Assembly: GCF_002958735.1 (NCBI RefSeq)
Contig: NZ_PPGH01000010.1
Span: 36,996 to 100,995, forward strand
DNA from: Chromatium okenii
GTDB lineage: Bacteria > Pseudomonadota > Gammaproteobacteria > Chromatiales > Chromatiaceae
Direction of reading: 5' to 3'
DNA: 64,000 bases
The position numbers and the translations under genes are program-made. Under the pieces are notes generated by a model. That model saw nothing but the letters and a program-made list of their open reading frames with translations, was not told the origin of the DNA and searched no databases. Positions 42,777 through 54,314 of this stretch are shown here, piece after piece; positions within the stretch are counted from its first letter, which is position 1; the number at the start of each line of letters is the position of its first letter.

Positions 42777-43745
42777 ATGGACCTCTCCACGATTCGACAC
42801 CCCGTCGCTGAGGACTCGAAGGCCGTGGACGCCTTGATCCTGCGCCGTCTTCAGTCTGACGTTGTTCTGATTAACCAAATCGGTCATTACATCGTGAATA
42901 GCGGCGGTAAACGCCTGCGTCCACTGTGTGTGCTGCTGGCTGCTCGTGCCTGCGGCTACAGCGGTGAGCGCCATATTGATCTCGCTGCCGTTGTTGAATT
43001 TATTCACACGTCAACGCTGTTGCATGACGATGTGGTTGACGGTTCGGAATTGCGCCGTAACCGTGAAACCGCCAACGTGGTCTGGGGCAATGACGCCAGC
43101 GTATTGGTCGGCGATTTTCTGTATTCCCGCGCTTTTGAAATGATGGTTGATGTCGGCAGTATGCGGGTCATGGAAGTCTTGGCTCACGCGACCAATCGCA
43201 TTGCCGAAGGCGAAGTGCTGCAATTGCTCAATGAACGCGATCCTGACACCAGCGAAACGCGCTATATGGAAGTCATCACCCGCAAGACAGCAACGTTATT
43301 TGAAGCCGGATCGCGGCTGGGCGCAGTGCTGGCGGATTCGTCGTCAGCCGTTGAAGCAGCAGCAGCGAGTTATGGTTTGAATTTGGGCATTGCTTTTCAG
43401 TTGATCGACGATGCACTGGATTACAGCGTCGATAATGCGGAATGGGGAAAAAATGTTGGTGATGATCTTGAGGAGGGAAAACCAACATTGCCGGTAATTC
43501 GTGCAATAGCGGTTGGTACTCCGGCGCAGCAAACACTGCTGCGCGACGCCATTGAACACGGTGGACGCGATCAAATCGACGCGGTAATCCAAGCGATTGC
43601 CTCAACAGATGCAATCGCCTACACTGCGCAGCTCGCAAAAACGCATGTGATACGTGCGCAGGAAGCACTCAAAGTGTTACCTGTTTCGGCAGCCACTGAA
43701 GCACTGGCGTTAATGGCGGATTTTGCAATTAGTCGCACACATTGA
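42777..43745 (+). CDS. ispB: Octaprenyl diphosphate synthase
   Basis: Encodes about 322 residues from ATG 42777 (MDLSTIRHPVAEDSKAVD); an earlier ATG would place the start within the promoter region. The trans-polyprenyl synthase motifs are present: the first Asp-rich site LLHDDVVDGSELRRNR, GDFLYSRAFEM, and the second FQLIDDALDY. It makes the polyprenyl side chain for ubiquinone. It is divergent from rplU. The chain length (C40) is inferred from orthology. Confidence 0.95.
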   Translation: MDLSTIRHPVAEDSKAVDALILRRLQSDVVLINQIGHYIVNSGGKRLRPLCVLLAARACGYSGERHIDLAAVVEFIHTSTLLHDDVVDGSELRRNRETANVVWGNDASVLVGDFLYSRAFEMMVDVGSMRVMEVLAHATNRIAEGEVLQLLNERDPDTSETRYMEVITRKTATLFEAGSRLGAVLADSSSAVEAAAASYGLNLGIAFQLIDDALDYSVDNAEWGKNVGDDLEEGKPTLPVIRAIAVGTPAQQTLLRDAIEHGGRDQIDAVIQAIASTDAIAYTAQLAKTHVIRAQEALKVLPVSAATEALALMADFAISRTH

Positions 43746-43755
43746 TTGGATTTTC

Positions 43756-43831
<76 letters not shown>

Positions 43832-43847
43832 TAATGAATACTTAATA

Positions 43848-43869
43848 GCCGCTGCCCAGCGGCTTTTTT
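43848..43869 (+). terminator. Terminator after tRNA-Pro
   Basis: GCCGCTG pairs with CAGCGGC around CC, followed by six T residues; 16 bases after the tRNA. Confidence 0.92.
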
Positions 43870-43975
43870 GTGCGTGTTGTTTTTAGGATGCAATAGGCTT
43901 CTCGGTGAAGTCACCCGCGATTAGGTAAATCCGGTATCATCCGGCGATTTATCCGATCAGGTCTGAAATAGTCCG

Positions 43976-46792
43976 ATGGTTACTCGTCTGTTTAAAAAGC
44001 TCTTTGGAAGTCGTAACGAACGGCTCGTCAAAACTCTGCTCAAATCTGTAGCGCAAATCAACGCGCTGGAATCGACGTTAATCTCGCTCTCCGATGCAGC
44101 GCTGGCAGCGAAAACAGCGGAGTTTCGGCAACGTTTGGATGCTGGCGCGACGCTCGATAGCCTGTTACCGGAAGCGTTTGCCGTCGTGCGCGAAGCTGGC
44201 AAACGTGTTCTCGGAATGCGCCATTTCGATGTGCAAATGGTCGGCGGCATGGTGCTGAACGACGGCAAAATCGCCGAAATGCGCACCGGCGAAGGCAAAA
44301 CGCTGGTCGCCACTCTCGCTGCTTATCTCAACGCGCTGCCCGGCAAAGGCGTTCACGTTGTCACCGTCAACGATTATCTCGCTCGCCGCGATGCTGCATG
44401 GATGGGACGGCTCTATCATTTTCTCGGTCTCTCGGTCGGCGTCATCAATTCCTCCGGCGGGCTGGGACCAGATGTTTCCTCGTATCAATTCGAGCCCAGT
44501 TATGAACCACTCGCCGCTAGTGAAGGTTATCGCCATCTCCGCCCGGTGACGCGCAAACAGACTTATGCCGCCGACATCACCTACGGCACGAATAACGAAT
44601 TTGGCTTTGATTATCTGCGCGACAACATGGCGTTCACGCCGGAACAGCGCACCCAGCGCCAGCCTTTTTTCGCCATCGTCGATGAAGTCGATTCGATCCT
44701 GATTGATGAAGCACGGACGCCGTTGATTATTTCCGGCACTTCCGAAGGCAGCACCGAGCTGTATCAACACATCGACAAATTGATTCCACGTTTGACCCGT
44801 CAAGCACCGATTACCAACGACGAAGGCAAACCTGATTTTGGTCCCGGCGATTATTCGGTCGATGAAAAGCAGCGGCAGGTTTATCTCAGCGAAGAAGGTC
44901 ACGAACACGTTGAACAAATGCTGTTGGAAATCGGAGTGCTCGACGAGGGCGCAGTGCTCTACGATCCCAGCAACATCGTGTTAATGCACCACGTTTACGC
45001 TGCGCTTCGTGCTCACGCGCTGTTCCAGAAAAACGTCGAATACATCGTCCGCGATGGACAAATTATCATCGTGGATGAATTCACCGGACGCACCATGCCC
45101 GGACGCCGCTGGTCGGAAGGACTGCATCAAGCAGTGGAGGCGAAAGAAGGCGTCGCTATTCAGTCCGAAAATCAGACGATGGCGTCGATCACCTTTCAAA
45201 ATCTGTTCCGACTGTATCCCAAGCTCTCCGGCATGACCGGCACTGCCGATACCGAAGCCTATGAATTCCAACAGATTTACGGGCTGGAAGTGGTCGTTAT
45301 TCCCACCAATCAGCCGATGATCCGCGATGATCGTGGCGACCTCGTTTATCTCACCCAAACCGAAAAATATCAGGCAATTATCACCGACATTCAGGACTGC
45401 GTGCGGCGCGGGCAGCCGGCGCTGGTTGGCACTGCGTCGATTGAAACCTCCGAATTGGTATCAGAGTTACTCAAAAAACACAGCATTCCGCATGAAGTGT
45501 TAAACGCCAAACAGCATGAGCGCGAGGCCGGCATCATCGCGCAGGCTGGGCGACCGGGCGCAATCACCATTGCGACGAATATGGCCGGTCGCGGTACTGA
45601 CATCGTGCTCGGCGGCAATCTGGAAGCGGAACTCAATGACGCTGGCGTTGATGCCGATGCAGACGCGATTCGTGCTGCGTGGAAAATTCGCCACGCGCAG
45701 GTTGTTTCGGCTGGCGGTTTACATGTGATTGGTACTGAACGCCATGAATCCCGGCGTATTGACAACCAATTGCGCGGGCGTTCTGGGCGACAAGGTGATC
45801 CGGGTTCATCGCGCTTTTATTTGTCATTGGAAGACAATTTGATGCGGATTTTTGCCTCCGAGCGCGTGAGTCGAATGATGCAGCGGCTCGGAATGCAAAA
45901 TGGCGAGGCGATTGAACATCCTTGGGTGACGAAGTCGATTGAAAATGCGCAGCGCAAGGTTGAAGGGCGCAATTTTGATATTCGCAAGCAGTTATTAGAA
46001 TATGACGACGTGGCGAATGATCAGCGCAAAGTCATTTATCGCCAGCGCCGCGAATTGATGGATAGCGTGGATATTTCCGAGACCGTTGATGCGATGCGTG
46101 AGGATACGTTGCAGGCAATTATCAATGCGCACATTTCACCAGAAAGTTTGGAAGAGCAATGGGATATTGCGGGATTGACGGCAGCATTAACTGATCTATT
46201 CGGCGGTGAGTGGCCAATTCAATACTGGTTGGATAGCGATGACCGTTTGCATGAAGAGAGTTTGCGCCGCCGTATTCACGATACGCTCATTGCCCGCTAT
46301 ACCGAACAGGAAGAACAAGTTGGGGCAGCGCAATTGCGGCAGATTGAAAAAGCGGTGATGTTGCAAACGCTTGACAGTGAATGGAAAGATCATCTGGCGG
46401 CAATGGATTATCTGCGCCAAGGAATTCATTTGCGCGGTTATGCGCAAAAGAATCCGAAACAGGAATACAAGCGCGAGGCATTTGAAATGTTTTCGGCAAT
46501 GCTCGATACCATTAAACATGATGTGGTGACGACATTGGCGCGATTGCATATTGGCGCTGCGCCTGCGCCGCTTAATTTCGCTCCGCCATTGCCGACGTTT
46601 GAATTCAAACATGATGAATTTCATGGTTTTGCGGATGATGAGACTGAAGCGCCAGCCGCTGCGGATGCAGAACATAAAACGGCTCCCGTATCGCAACCAT
46701 TTATTCGCACGAATGAAAAGATCGGGCGCAATGATCCTTGTCCGTGCGGTTCGGGTAAGAAATACAAACAATGCTGCGGCAAAGCGAGTTGA
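43976..46792 (+). CDS. secA: Preprotein translocase ATPase SecA
   Basis: Encodes 938 residues. It begins [19 protein letters not shown]. Motor motifs are [13 protein letters not shown], the DEAD-box [37 protein letters not shown] and [17 protein letters not shown]. The C-terminal zinc-binding tail [14 protein letters not shown] (about 921-934) contacts SecB and lipids. SecA drives protein export through SecYEG. argJ follows 2 bases after the stop. Confidence 0.98.
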   Translation: MVTRLFKKLFGSRNERLVKTLLKSVAQINALESTLISLSDAALAAKTAEFRQRLDAGATLDSLLPEAFAVVREAGKRVLGMRHFDVQMVGGMVLNDGKIAEMRTGEGKTLVATLAAYLNALPGKGVHVVTVNDYLARRDAAWMGRLYHFLGLSVGVINSSGGLGPDVSSYQFEPSYEPLAASEGYRHLRPVTRKQTYAADITYGTNNEFGFDYLRDNMAFTPEQRTQRQPFFAIVDEVDSILIDEARTPLIISGTSEGSTELYQHIDKLIPRLTRQAPITNDEGKPDFGPGDYSVDEKQRQVYLSEEGHEHVEQMLLEIGVLDEGAVLYDPSNIVLMHHVYAALRAHALFQKNVEYIVRDGQIIIVDEFTGRTMPGRRWSEGLHQAVEAKEGVAIQSENQTMASITFQNLFRLYPKLSGMTGTADTEAYEFQQIYGLEVVVIPTNQPMIRDDRGDLVYLTQTEKYQAIITDIQDCVRRGQPALVGTASIETSELVSELLKKHSIPHEVLNAKQHEREAGIIAQAGRPGAITIATNMAGRGTDIVLGGNLEAELNDAGVDADADAIRAAWKIRHAQVVSAGGLHVIGTERHESRRIDNQLRGRSGRQGDPGSSRFYLSLEDNLMRIFASERVSRMMQRLGMQNGEAIEHPWVTKSIENAQRKVEGRNFDIRKQLLEYDDVANDQRKVIYRQRRELMDSVDISETVDAMREDTLQAIINAHISPESLEEQWDIAGLTAALTDLFGGEWPIQYWLDSDDRLHEESLRRRIHDTLIARYTEQEEQVGAAQLRQIEKAVMLQTLDSEWKDHLAAMDYLRQGIHLRGYAQKNPKQEYKREAFEMFSAMLDTIKHDVVTTLARLHIGAAPAPLNFAPPLPTFEFKHDEFHGFADDETEAPAAADAEHKTAPVSQPFIRTNEKIGRNDPCPCGSGKKYKQCCGKAS

Positions 46793-46794
46793 AA

Positions 46795-47922
46795 ATGAGC
46801 GGAGTTGAACTTTCATTTTTACCGGTCGCCGGAGTGCAATTGGCGACCGGCGCGGCGGGCATTCGTTATCACGGGCGCGATGATTTGCTGGTGTTGGCGC
46901 TCGCGCCGGGCAGCAGCGCCGCCGCCGTGTTTACGCGCAACGCCTTTTGTGCTGCGCCGGTGACGTTGGCGCGGCAGCATTTGGCGACGACTGCGCCGCG
47001 TTATTTGCTGATCAATTCCGGCAACGCCAACGCTGGCACCGGCGAGCGCGGATTGGTTGACGCGCAGGCTTCGTGCGCGGCGTTGGCGGAGCTAACTGGT
47101 TGTTTATCTGAACAAATTCTGCCGTTTTCGACTGGCGTGATCGGCGAGCCGCTGCCGGTGGAACGCCTCGCGGCTGCGCTGCCGGAGCTGTTGACGCGGC
47201 TGGATGTGAGCGCGTGGTCGCTCGCAGCGCGGGCGATCATGACGACGGACACGGTGCCCAAACTGGTCTCGCGTCAATTTGAATTGAACGGTCAGACGGC
47301 GACGGTGACGGGCATCGCCAAAGGTGCGGGGATGATTTGCCCAAATATGGCGACGATGCTGGCGTTTATTGCCACTGATGCCACTGTTGCGCCTGCGCTA
47401 CTGCAACGCAGTTTGGAGCAGGCAGTCGCCGGTTCGTTTAACGCAATTACGATTGATGGCGACACGTCAACCAACGATTCCTGCGTGTTGATTGCCAGCG
47501 GTGCGCTCGGCAACCCGTTGATTGATCACGCAGAAAGTGCCGAATATGCGGCGCTGCAAACTGCCGTTGACGCAGTGTGTCTGGAATTAGCAACAGCGAT
47601 TGTCCGCGATGGCGAAGGCGCAACTAAGCTGGTGACGGTGCGGGTGGAAGATGCGGCAAATGTTGCGGAAGCGCGACAGGTCGCCTACACCATCGCGCAT
47701 TCGCCGTTGGTGAAAACGGCGCTGTTTGCGTCCGATCCGAATTGGGGGCGGATTTTGGCGGCAGTCGGACGCGCTGGCGTGACGGATTTGGACATCGCCC
47801 GCGTGCAAATTGATCTCGGCGACGTGCGAATCGTCAGCAATGGCGGGCGTTCGCCGGACTACACCGAGGCGGCTGGCGCGGCAGTGATGGCGGTAGCGGA
47901 GATTGTATTCGCGTCATTTTAG
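46795..47922 (+). CDS. argJ: Bifunctional glutamate N-acetyltransferase/ornithine acetyltransferase
   Basis: Encodes about 375 residues from ATG 46795 ([19 protein letters not shown]). The self-cleavage and active-site motif [16 protein letters not shown] holds the nucleophilic Thr. [16 protein letters not shown] and the C-terminal [17 protein letters not shown] are typical. Cleavage before Thr yields the alpha and beta subunits. The protein recycles the acetyl group in arginine synthesis. It lies directly after secA, a frequent order in gammaproteobacteria. Confidence 0.97.
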   Translation: MSGVELSFLPVAGVQLATGAAGIRYHGRDDLLVLALAPGSSAAAVFTRNAFCAAPVTLARQHLATTAPRYLLINSGNANAGTGERGLVDAQASCAALAELTGCLSEQILPFSTGVIGEPLPVERLAAALPELLTRLDVSAWSLAARAIMTTDTVPKLVSRQFELNGQTATVTGIAKGAGMICPNMATMLAFIATDATVAPALLQRSLEQAVAGSFNAITIDGDTSTNDSCVLIASGALGNPLIDHAESAEYAALQTAVDAVCLELATAIVRDGEGATKLVTVRVEDAANVAEARQVAYTIAHSPLVKTALFASDPNWGRILAAVGRAGVTDLDIARVQIDLGDVRIVSNGGRSPDYTEAAGAAVMAVAEIVFASF

Positions 47923-47970
47923 GGCGCGGCGGCGGCAGCGCAGGTCTAACCTGTGATTTTTCTTACGATT

Positions 47971-48894
47971 ATGTCCGCATCAATGCCGAATATCGCAGTT
48001 GAGCGCCAGCCGCTGCACGTCATGGTTGGCATCATTCGGGACGCGAACGGACGGGTGCTATTAGCCAACGTCCGCCGCAGGTCGCGCACGGCGGTGTGGG
48101 AATTTCCCGGCGGTAAAGTCGAGCGCGGCGAAACGCCGGAGCAGGCGCTGGCGCGGGAATTGGCGGAAGAGTTGGGCATTCAAGTGGTGAGCAGCCAGCC
48201 GCTGCGGGTGGTGCGCCATGTGTATCCGCGCAGACCGTGCTGCTGGATGTGCGGCAAGTCACTGATTTTATGGCATCCCGCACGGGCGCGAAGGTCAGCC
48301 GCTTGCTGGCAACTGCCGACGGCGCTTGATCCGAGCGTCTTTCCCGCCGGAGATCGCCCATTATCAATCTGTTACGTCTGCCGCCGTTGCTGCAAATCAC
48401 TGACGCTGATCTGGCGCTGGTGCGGGGAATTCAACTGCTGCAATTCCGCGCTCACGACCGCACCGATACCGAATACAACCAATTGGCGCGTCAATTGTTT
48501 GCTCGCTGCGAACAGCACGGTGTGCGGCTGGTGCTCAATCGCGCTCCCGACCGCGTCATCAATGTGCCGCATCACGGGCTGCATCTCACCAGTCATCTAT
48601 TGATGACGCTGACCGAACGCCCCAGCGCGACCGAATTGATTGGCGCGTCCTGTCACGATGCCGCGCAGTTGGCGCAGGCCGAGCGGCTCGGTTTGGATTA
48701 CGCGCTGCTCTCGCCGGTAAAAAACTGCCAGCCATCCCGACGCGATGCCGCTGGGTGGGCGCGATTTTGCGGAGTTGGTGGAATCGCGCTGCCGGTGTAC
48801 GCGCTCGGCGGTTTACGCCAGGCGGATTTACCGACGGCGCGGGACACGGAGCGCACGGAATCGCTGGAATACGCGGATTTTTTGGAGATCGCTG

Positions 48895-48914
<20 letters not shown>
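47971..48914 (+). pseudogene. mutT: Nudix hydrolase fused to a thiamine-phosphate-synthase-like domain, several frame breaks
   Basis: The MutT-type N-terminal domain is clear: [20 protein letters not shown] and the Nudix box [22 protein letters not shown]. The frame then breaks near 48225 and more than once before 48387; one segment resumes as [20 protein letters not shown]. The C-terminal TenI/ThiE-like domain reads [48 protein letters not shown], with another break near 48725 (it should read PLGWARF). MutT removes 8-oxo-dGTP; the fused form is common in gammaproteobacteria. Protein similarity is retained in every frame, so base-call errors are plausible. Start uncertain (47953-47983). Confidence 0.75.
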
Positions 48915-49754
<840 letters not shown>

Positions 49755-49812
49755 GCGGTAGCACTTTTTAGAGCTATGCCGCTTAATTAACCTGTCAATT
49801 TGGAGTAAAAAA

Positions 49813-49837
49813 ATGTGCAAACTTGAATTAAAAGAAC
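49813..49837 (+). pseudogene. 5' end of a gene cut by IS1-type copy A
   Basis: An ATG with GGAG 8 bases upstream starts MCKLELKE and runs straight into the left end of the IS1-type element, where it stops. Small antitoxin-like proteins often begin this way, but eight residues cannot identify it. The rest of the gene is not seen. Confidence 0.3.
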
Positions 49838-50622
49838 GGTAGTGATCCTATTTATAGGGTAGCGTTGCGAACGCTACCTATTTTTTGGTTAATAGCGTTG
49901 CATTATAGTGATGTATGAAATACCAAATTGCTCCGATATGGTTAGTAAGTTTTTTAGAAAATGATAAGGTTTTTCTCACTAATCGAGAGATGCGTTGCCG
50001 AAACGTGCAGTTCAATCGCTCAATATGATTTGTTCGTCCGCTTTCTTTGCCAACAGCACGATGGCGTTTTCGATGGAAATATCATTCCATAAGCTGCCCA
50101 AAAATCAGTATAACTTACTGCGCATTGGCGATAAACAGGAGGCAAAGAATTCCATAATCCACGTGCAGATTTTTCACTTCTATCTCCAATATACGCGCCA
50201 ACAATTTCACGTGTGCGAGTATCGATCGCCAACCAAAGCCATTGTTTATTCTTGAGTTTATGTACAAATGACCACATTTCATCACACTCAATCGTGATTC
50301 GTCCCCTGCGCTTTTTACTCACTTCAACGTGACGTGGAACTGATTCGTATTTTTTGTTGACATAGCGTTGTAGCCAAGATTTTGAGATGCCAACGATTCG
50401 AGTAATAGCGGCTAAAGAAACCCGCTCTAAAGTAAGCGATCAATCAAAGATTTCTTTTCATCAGAGATCTCGCCCTTAGCAGGGTTTAATACAAATTGCC
50501 GTCCACATTCTTTACATCGGTACATTTGCTTATTGGTAGCGTTAAAACCGTTTTTGACGAAACATTGAGAGTTGCATTTAGGGCAGTGCATAAAATAACT
50601 CCGATTCAAGTGCGTAATGATA
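49838..50622 (-). mobile_element. IS1-type element, copy A, lacking its outer right end
   Basis: The element starts GGTAGTGATCC at 49838 and is nearly identical to copy B (54310-55128) up to GCGTAATGAT near 50621. There an IS630-type element begins. The last 30 or so bases present in copy B, including the terminal repeat, are missing. The transposase frame runs on the minus strand. Confidence 0.8.
49878..50591 (-). pseudogene. IS1-family transposase, copy A
   Basis: From ATG 50591 the product begins MHCPKCNSQCFVKNGFNATN with an InsA-type zinc-binding HTH (CPKC, YRCKECGRQF). The InsB-type catalytic domain follows with ITIECDEMWSFVHKLKNKQW and AIDTRTREIVGAYIGDRS. Frame breaks occur near 50425 (one A fewer than copy B) and 50058. 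The HTH and catalytic parts lie in one frame without an A6C slippage site, so this is the single-frame IS1 subtype. A consensus with copy B would be intact. Confidence 0.8.
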
Positions 50623-51515
50623 TAGCAATTCCAATATAAAATGATTTTATAAATAAGAGGAGTGAAAAGCAAATGACCTACTCTGTTGATTTCCGTCGTC
50701 GAGCATTAGAAATAAAAGAAAAATTTAACCTTACTTATAGTGAAACTGCCTGCAGGCTAGGAGTTGGCTCTGCGAGTTTAATTCGCTGGAATAAAGAACT
50801 AGAGCCACAAAAGCATCGCAACAAACCTGCAACTAAAATTAACACCAATCAACTGCTAAAAGATGTTGAAACGTATCCTGATGCTTACCTTCAAGAACGT
50901 GCCGATAGATTGCAAGTGAGCAAGAGTGGTATTGGTGCAGCCTTGAAAAGATTGGGCATTAGTCGAAAAAAAAACATTTTCTCATCCCAAAGCAGATGAC
51001 CAAGCACGTCTTTCATTTCAAGAACGCATAGCAAGCTATAAAACAACTAAAAAAACAATAGTTTATATTGATGAAAGTGGATTTGCTAACGATATGCCGC
51101 GTTCTTATGGATACTCTCCTATCGGAAAAAAGTGTTTAGACAAGCGCAATTGGCATGAAAAAGGACGAATAAATGCTATTGGGGCAATAACTGACTTTAA
51201 TTTAGTGACGGTGACTTTATTTACCGGTTCAATTAACTCTCAAGTTTTTCTTTATGGATAACCGATGATTTGTTGCCAAAACTACCAGCAAACTGCGTTC
51301 TTGTCATGGATAATGCTACTTTTCACAAAAGACAAGATATTCAGCAGAAGATTAAAGCAAGCGACATATTTTAGAATACTTACCACCATATTCACCTGAC
51401 TTAAACCCGATTGAACACTACTGGTCAAAAGCAAAAGCGATTCGCAAAAGGAACCATTGCACAGTTGATGCTTTATTTGCCTGTAATTTGTAATCATTTT
51501 ATGCTGGATTAGCTA
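50623..51515 (+). mobile_element. IS630-type element
   Basis: The ends are imperfect inverted repeats: GCAATTCCAATATAAAATG at the left and the complement of GCTAATCCAGCATAAAATG at the right. They are bounded by TA at 50623-50624 and 51514-51515, the target duplication of IS630/Tc1-type elements. It abuts the shortened end of IS1-type copy A. Confidence 0.85.
50673..51493 (+). pseudogene. IS630-family transposase, frame breaks
   Basis: The N-terminal HTH reads MTYSVDFRRRALEIKEKFNL and ETACRLGVGSASLIRWNKEL. After a break near 50985 the DDE domain follows: TIVYIDESGFANDMPRSYGY, then VMDNATFHK-type and PPYSPDLNPIEHYWSKAKAI signatures in other frames, ending VDALFACNL. At least three breaks (about 50985, 51258 and 51362) disrupt it. 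It would catalyse TA-targeted cut-and-paste transposition if intact. Confidence 0.85.
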
Positions 51516-51706
51516 TAATTGCCGAAAATCACAGTATTCGAGAATTGGTACAATTGCGTGAACGGTATGGTTATGGTCAATGGAAAAAGAAAAAAGGCAT
51601 TGCATTACTCGAATGCACTGATGGCAGCACCGCCTATGCTGAATTGCACTGGTATGAAGCGCATGGGATTGGTCGCGTCAAAATAAAACTAAAGAGGTGG
51701 CTATGA
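51516..51706 (+). pseudogene. C-terminal fragment of an unrecognised protein
   Basis: The frame reads IRELVQLRERYGYGQWKKKK and continues CTDGSTAYAELHWYEAHGIG to the stop. Its 5' part has been replaced by the IS630-type element. It overlaps the next ATG by 4 bases (ATGA), so the two were probably co-translated. I have seen HWYEAHG-type endings in small accessory proteins but cannot name a function. Confidence 0.45.
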
Positions 51707-51967
51707 AATTCGTGGTGTGTTTCCAGAAAGAGGGGTTAGGCGACATCACTGGATGATCTAACACTGGGTCGTTGTTACGAAGTGATTGATGAACCTGATG
51801 CACACGGCATGTTGCGTGTGCTTGATGATTCAGGCGAAGATTATTTATATCCAACTGCATTATTTGCGTCGGTAGACATGGCATCAGCCCATTACCGTTC
51901 GCTTACATACGGCATTAGCAGCGTAGGTTGGGTTGCCGCTGTTTGGCGAGCTGACTGGGTGAGATGA
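51703..51967 (+). pseudogene. Small unrecognised protein, one frame break
   Basis: It starts MKFVVCFQKEG. After a shift near 51750 it continues DDLTLGRCYEVIDEPDAHGM and DSGEDYLYPTALFASVD. The LTLGRCYEVIDE and DDSGEDYLYP pattern recurs in small beta-rich proteins of accessory DNA. Function unknown. The 3' end lies in a direct repeat that includes a terminator. Confidence 0.5.
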
Positions 51968-52019
51968 GAATGAAAACGCCCGCCGCTTGATTTTGAATTA
52001 AGCGGCGGGTTTTTTGTGG
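51921..52019 (+). repeat. Direct repeat copy 1, with terminator
   Basis: About 99 bases starting GCGTAGGTTGGGTTGC recur at 52619-52718 with scattered differences. The repeat includes CTGACTGGGTGAGATGAGAA and ends in the hairpin CCCGCCGCTT/AAGCGGCGGG plus a T-run. Confidence 0.75.
51979..52016 (+). terminator. Rho-independent terminator in direct repeat copy 1
   Basis: A 10-bp perfect stem CCCGCCGCTT/AAGCGGCGGG with an 11-base loop is followed by seven T residues. Confidence 0.88.
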
Positions 52020-52069
52020 GTGGAGTGGTTTATACTCATCGCAACAATCACTAACCGGAGTGAACCACC

Positions 52070-52616
52070 ATGTCCAATCCGAATCCTACTTTAGATGATG
52101 TTTGGCGCTTATTTGCCGAAACCGATCGCAAGTTTCAGGAAACTGACCGCAAGTTTTCAGGACACCGACCGCAAACTGAATCAGCTTGAAAAACTGTTTA
52201 CCAGTCAATGGGGCAAATTGATGGAATCGCTGATTGAAGGCGATTTAGTTGCTTTGCTACGGGATCGCGGCATTCTCATTGCGGATACCACGATGCGACT
52301 CAAAGGTAAATGTCCCGACGGCGGCAATTACGAATTCGACATCATTGCGCACAATGGCGCTGAAGTGGTTGTGGTCGAAGTGAAAACGACATTAAGACCG
52401 CAGGATGTTAAAGATTTTATTGAGCGTCTCAATCAATTAAAAGGTTGGATTCCGCGTTATGCACATAATCAGATTTATGGTGCAATGGCATGGCTCACTG
52501 CGGATGCGGGCGCTGAACAAATGCTCGAAAATCGTGGATTATTTAGTATTCGTGCGACGGGCAATTCCGCATCAATTCAAAACCCAACGAGTTTATTCCA
52601 CACCAATGGTAAATAG
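52070..52616 (+). CDS. DUF3782-like protein with PD-(D/E)XK nuclease-type core, one frame break
   Basis: The ATG at 52070, with GGAG upstream, starts MSNPNPTLDDVWRLFAETDR. Tandem heptads (ETDRKFQETDRKF) then follow. One extra T near 52155 breaks the frame, which resumes DTDRKLNQLEKLFTSQWGKL. The C-terminal core has YEFDIIAHNGAEVVVVEVKTT, where Asp and Glu-x-Lys fit the PD-(D/E)XK catalytic pattern. Such DUF3782-type proteins are common in filamentous cyanobacteria and sulfur bacteria. Activity unproven. The direct repeat lies on both sides of the gene. Confidence 0.7.
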
Positions 52617-52618
52617 CT

Positions 52619-52718
52619 GCGTCGGTTGGGTTGCTGTTGGTTAGCGACCTGACTGGGTGAGATGAGAATGAAAATGCCCGCTGCTTGATTGGAGAATTGG
52701 GCGGCGGGTTTTTTGTGG
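52619..52718 (+). repeat. Direct repeat copy 2, with terminator
   Basis: It starts GCGTCGGTTGGGTTGC and matches 51921-52019. Its hairpin CCCGCTGCTT/GGGCGGCGGG uses three G-U pairs and keeps the T-run, so termination function appears conserved. The two copies bracket the DUF3782-like gene. Confidence 0.75.
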
Positions 52719-52750
52719 TGTTGAAATTTAGAATCATGTTTTTTGGTAAC

Positions 52751-53862
52751 TGTCAGGAACCGTATGATTATATTCCGCAACGCAGCTACCCACTATTTTT
52801 AGGACGAGAGGCTTTGCAAGGCGTCATCACGGACATTCACCACCGCGCCTACATCGCTAATCGGTTGGGCACTCAGAGGAGAATTGATGCTATGAACTTG
52901 AATTTACACAAAAATGCCCGCACAACTCCCGCGATCCGGCGTGAACTGCAACACTCCACTAAATCTGAGCGTGAACTCGCCCGCAAATATCATCTGAATC
53001 GGGCGACGGTGCGCAAATGGCGTCACCGCGAGAACCACTGACGATGCGTCTCATTGTCTGCATTATCTACATACCACTTTGAAACCATTGGAAGAATTGA
53101 TCGCCGTGGCGTTGCGCACGACGTTGTTGCTACCCATCGATGACTTATTGATCGTGCTGCGCACCTGTTTTAACCCTGAGGTGTCGCGCTCAGGGCTACA
53201 GCGTTGTTTACGTCGCCACCACGTCTCCAACCTTAAGGAATTGATTCCAAAAGAAGACAGTGCGAAAAAACCACCTAAACAGTTCAAAGATTACGCACCC
53301 GGTTTTATCCACATTGATATTAAATACCTCCTAAGATGCCGGATGAACAAGCCCATCGCTATCTTTTTGTCGCCATTGATCGGCAACGCGTTGGGTCTAT
53401 GCCAAGGTTTTTGTTCAGAAAACTGCCGCCAACGCCAGCGCGTTTCTCCAGCAAGTGATCGCTGCTGCCAGCGTTTAAGATTGAAAAGGTGTTGACCGAC
53501 AACGGTAAGGAGTTTACTGATCGTTTCTGCGCTACCGGCGAACGCGAACCGACTGGTCGCCATCGCTTTGATTTAGTTTGTAAAGAACACCAGATTGAGC
53601 ATCGCCTAATTCCGCCTCGCATCCGCAAACGAACGGAATGGTCGAGCGATTTAACGGACGGATTGCCGAGGTGGTGGCGACGACGCGCTTTGATTCTGCA
53701 CAAAATTTAGAAAAAACGCTGCACCATTATGTACAGATGTATAACCATCAGATACCCCAAAAAGCCTTGGACATGTGTCACCGGTGCAAGCGTTGAAAAA
53801 CTGGCAACAGAAGGAACCTGAACGCTTCAAAAAACAGGTTTACAATCTCTCGGGTCTTGACA
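52751..53862 (+). mobile_element. IS481-type element, copy C
   Basis: The left end is TGTCAGGAACCGTATGATTA. The right end is the complement of TGTCAAGACCCGAGAGATTG; together they form imperfect terminal repeats starting TGT. A second copy with the same ends lies at 56588-57699. I see no clear target duplication. Confidence 0.82.
52892..53860 (+). pseudogene. IS481-family transposase, copy C, frame breaks
   Basis: The N-terminal HTH reads MNLNLHKNARTTPAIRRELQ and LARKYHLNRATVRKWRHRE. The integrase core continues in shifted frames: PEVSRSGLQRCLRRH, KQFKDYAPGFIHIDIKYL, YLFVAIDR, VLTDNGKEFTDRF and ERFNGRIAEVV-type sequence. Breaks differ in position from those in copy D, so neither copy is intact as read, while their consensus is. 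Confidence 0.8.
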
Positions 53863-53881
53863 GGACTAATGGAGCTAAACC

Positions 53882-54088
53882 ATGATGTTTCATATTCTGC
53901 TCGAACACACCGAAGATGGTTGGGTCGTGGCCGAATGTCCTGCCCTCCCTGGATGCGTTTCACAAGGACAAGACGAACAGGAAGCAATGAGCAATATCAG
54001 AGAAGCAATCGAAGCATGGTTATGGGCTGAAGATCAAAAAGCACTCGCTCAATGCGTGACGCAAACGCCCATTTTAGTTGCGGTGTAA
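53882..54088 (+). CDS. hicB: HicB-type antitoxin
   Basis: Encodes 68 residues, MMFHILLEHTEDGWVVAECP through PGCVSQGQDEQEAMSNIREA. This is the HicB partial RNase H-like fold with the diagnostic CPALPGCVSQG turn. It neutralises the HicA ribonuclease encoded 4 bases downstream. The order antitoxin-toxin is one of the two known for hic loci. GGAG precedes the start. It begins 19 bases after IS481-type copy C. Confidence 0.85.
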   Translation: MMFHILLEHTEDGWVVAECPALPGCVSQGQDEQEAMSNIREAIEAWLWAEDQKALAQCVTQTPILVAV

Positions 54089-54092
54089 CAAG

Positions 54093-54314
54093 ATGGGACG
54101 CTTAAATGGTGTTTTTGGTAAAATGGCAGTCAGTGCTTTTCAGAAAGCAGGTTGGTCTGTTGTAGGACAAGTGGGCAGTTATGTTGTGATGACTAAGGGA
54201 TGATGCGTGTGAACCTTTCAATTCCACAACATCACGAATTAATCAGTTGGTACACTACGTGCATTAATTCGCAACGCTGGGATAACTGTGGATGATTTTT
54301 TCGATTATTGGTAG
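54093..54314 (+). pseudogene. hicA: HicA-type toxin, frame breaks; stop codon supplied by IS1-type copy B
   Basis: The frame starts MGRLNGVFGKMAVSAFQKAG, then WSVVGQVGSYVVMTKG and TGA. Shifted frames continue RVNLSIPQHHEL, GTLRALIRNAGITVDDFFDYW, the usual HicA end. The last Trp codon and the TAG stop (54309-54314) use the first bases of the IS1-type element, so insertion left the protein end intact. HicA cleaves mRNA. The breaks are single-base. Confidence 0.75.

Noticed and set aside
50020..50680. Programmed -1 frameshift between InsA and InsB in the IS1-type copies
   Set aside because: In copy B the HTH and catalytic parts are in one frame with no A6C-type slippery site at the junction; the breaks fall elsewhere and differ between copies.
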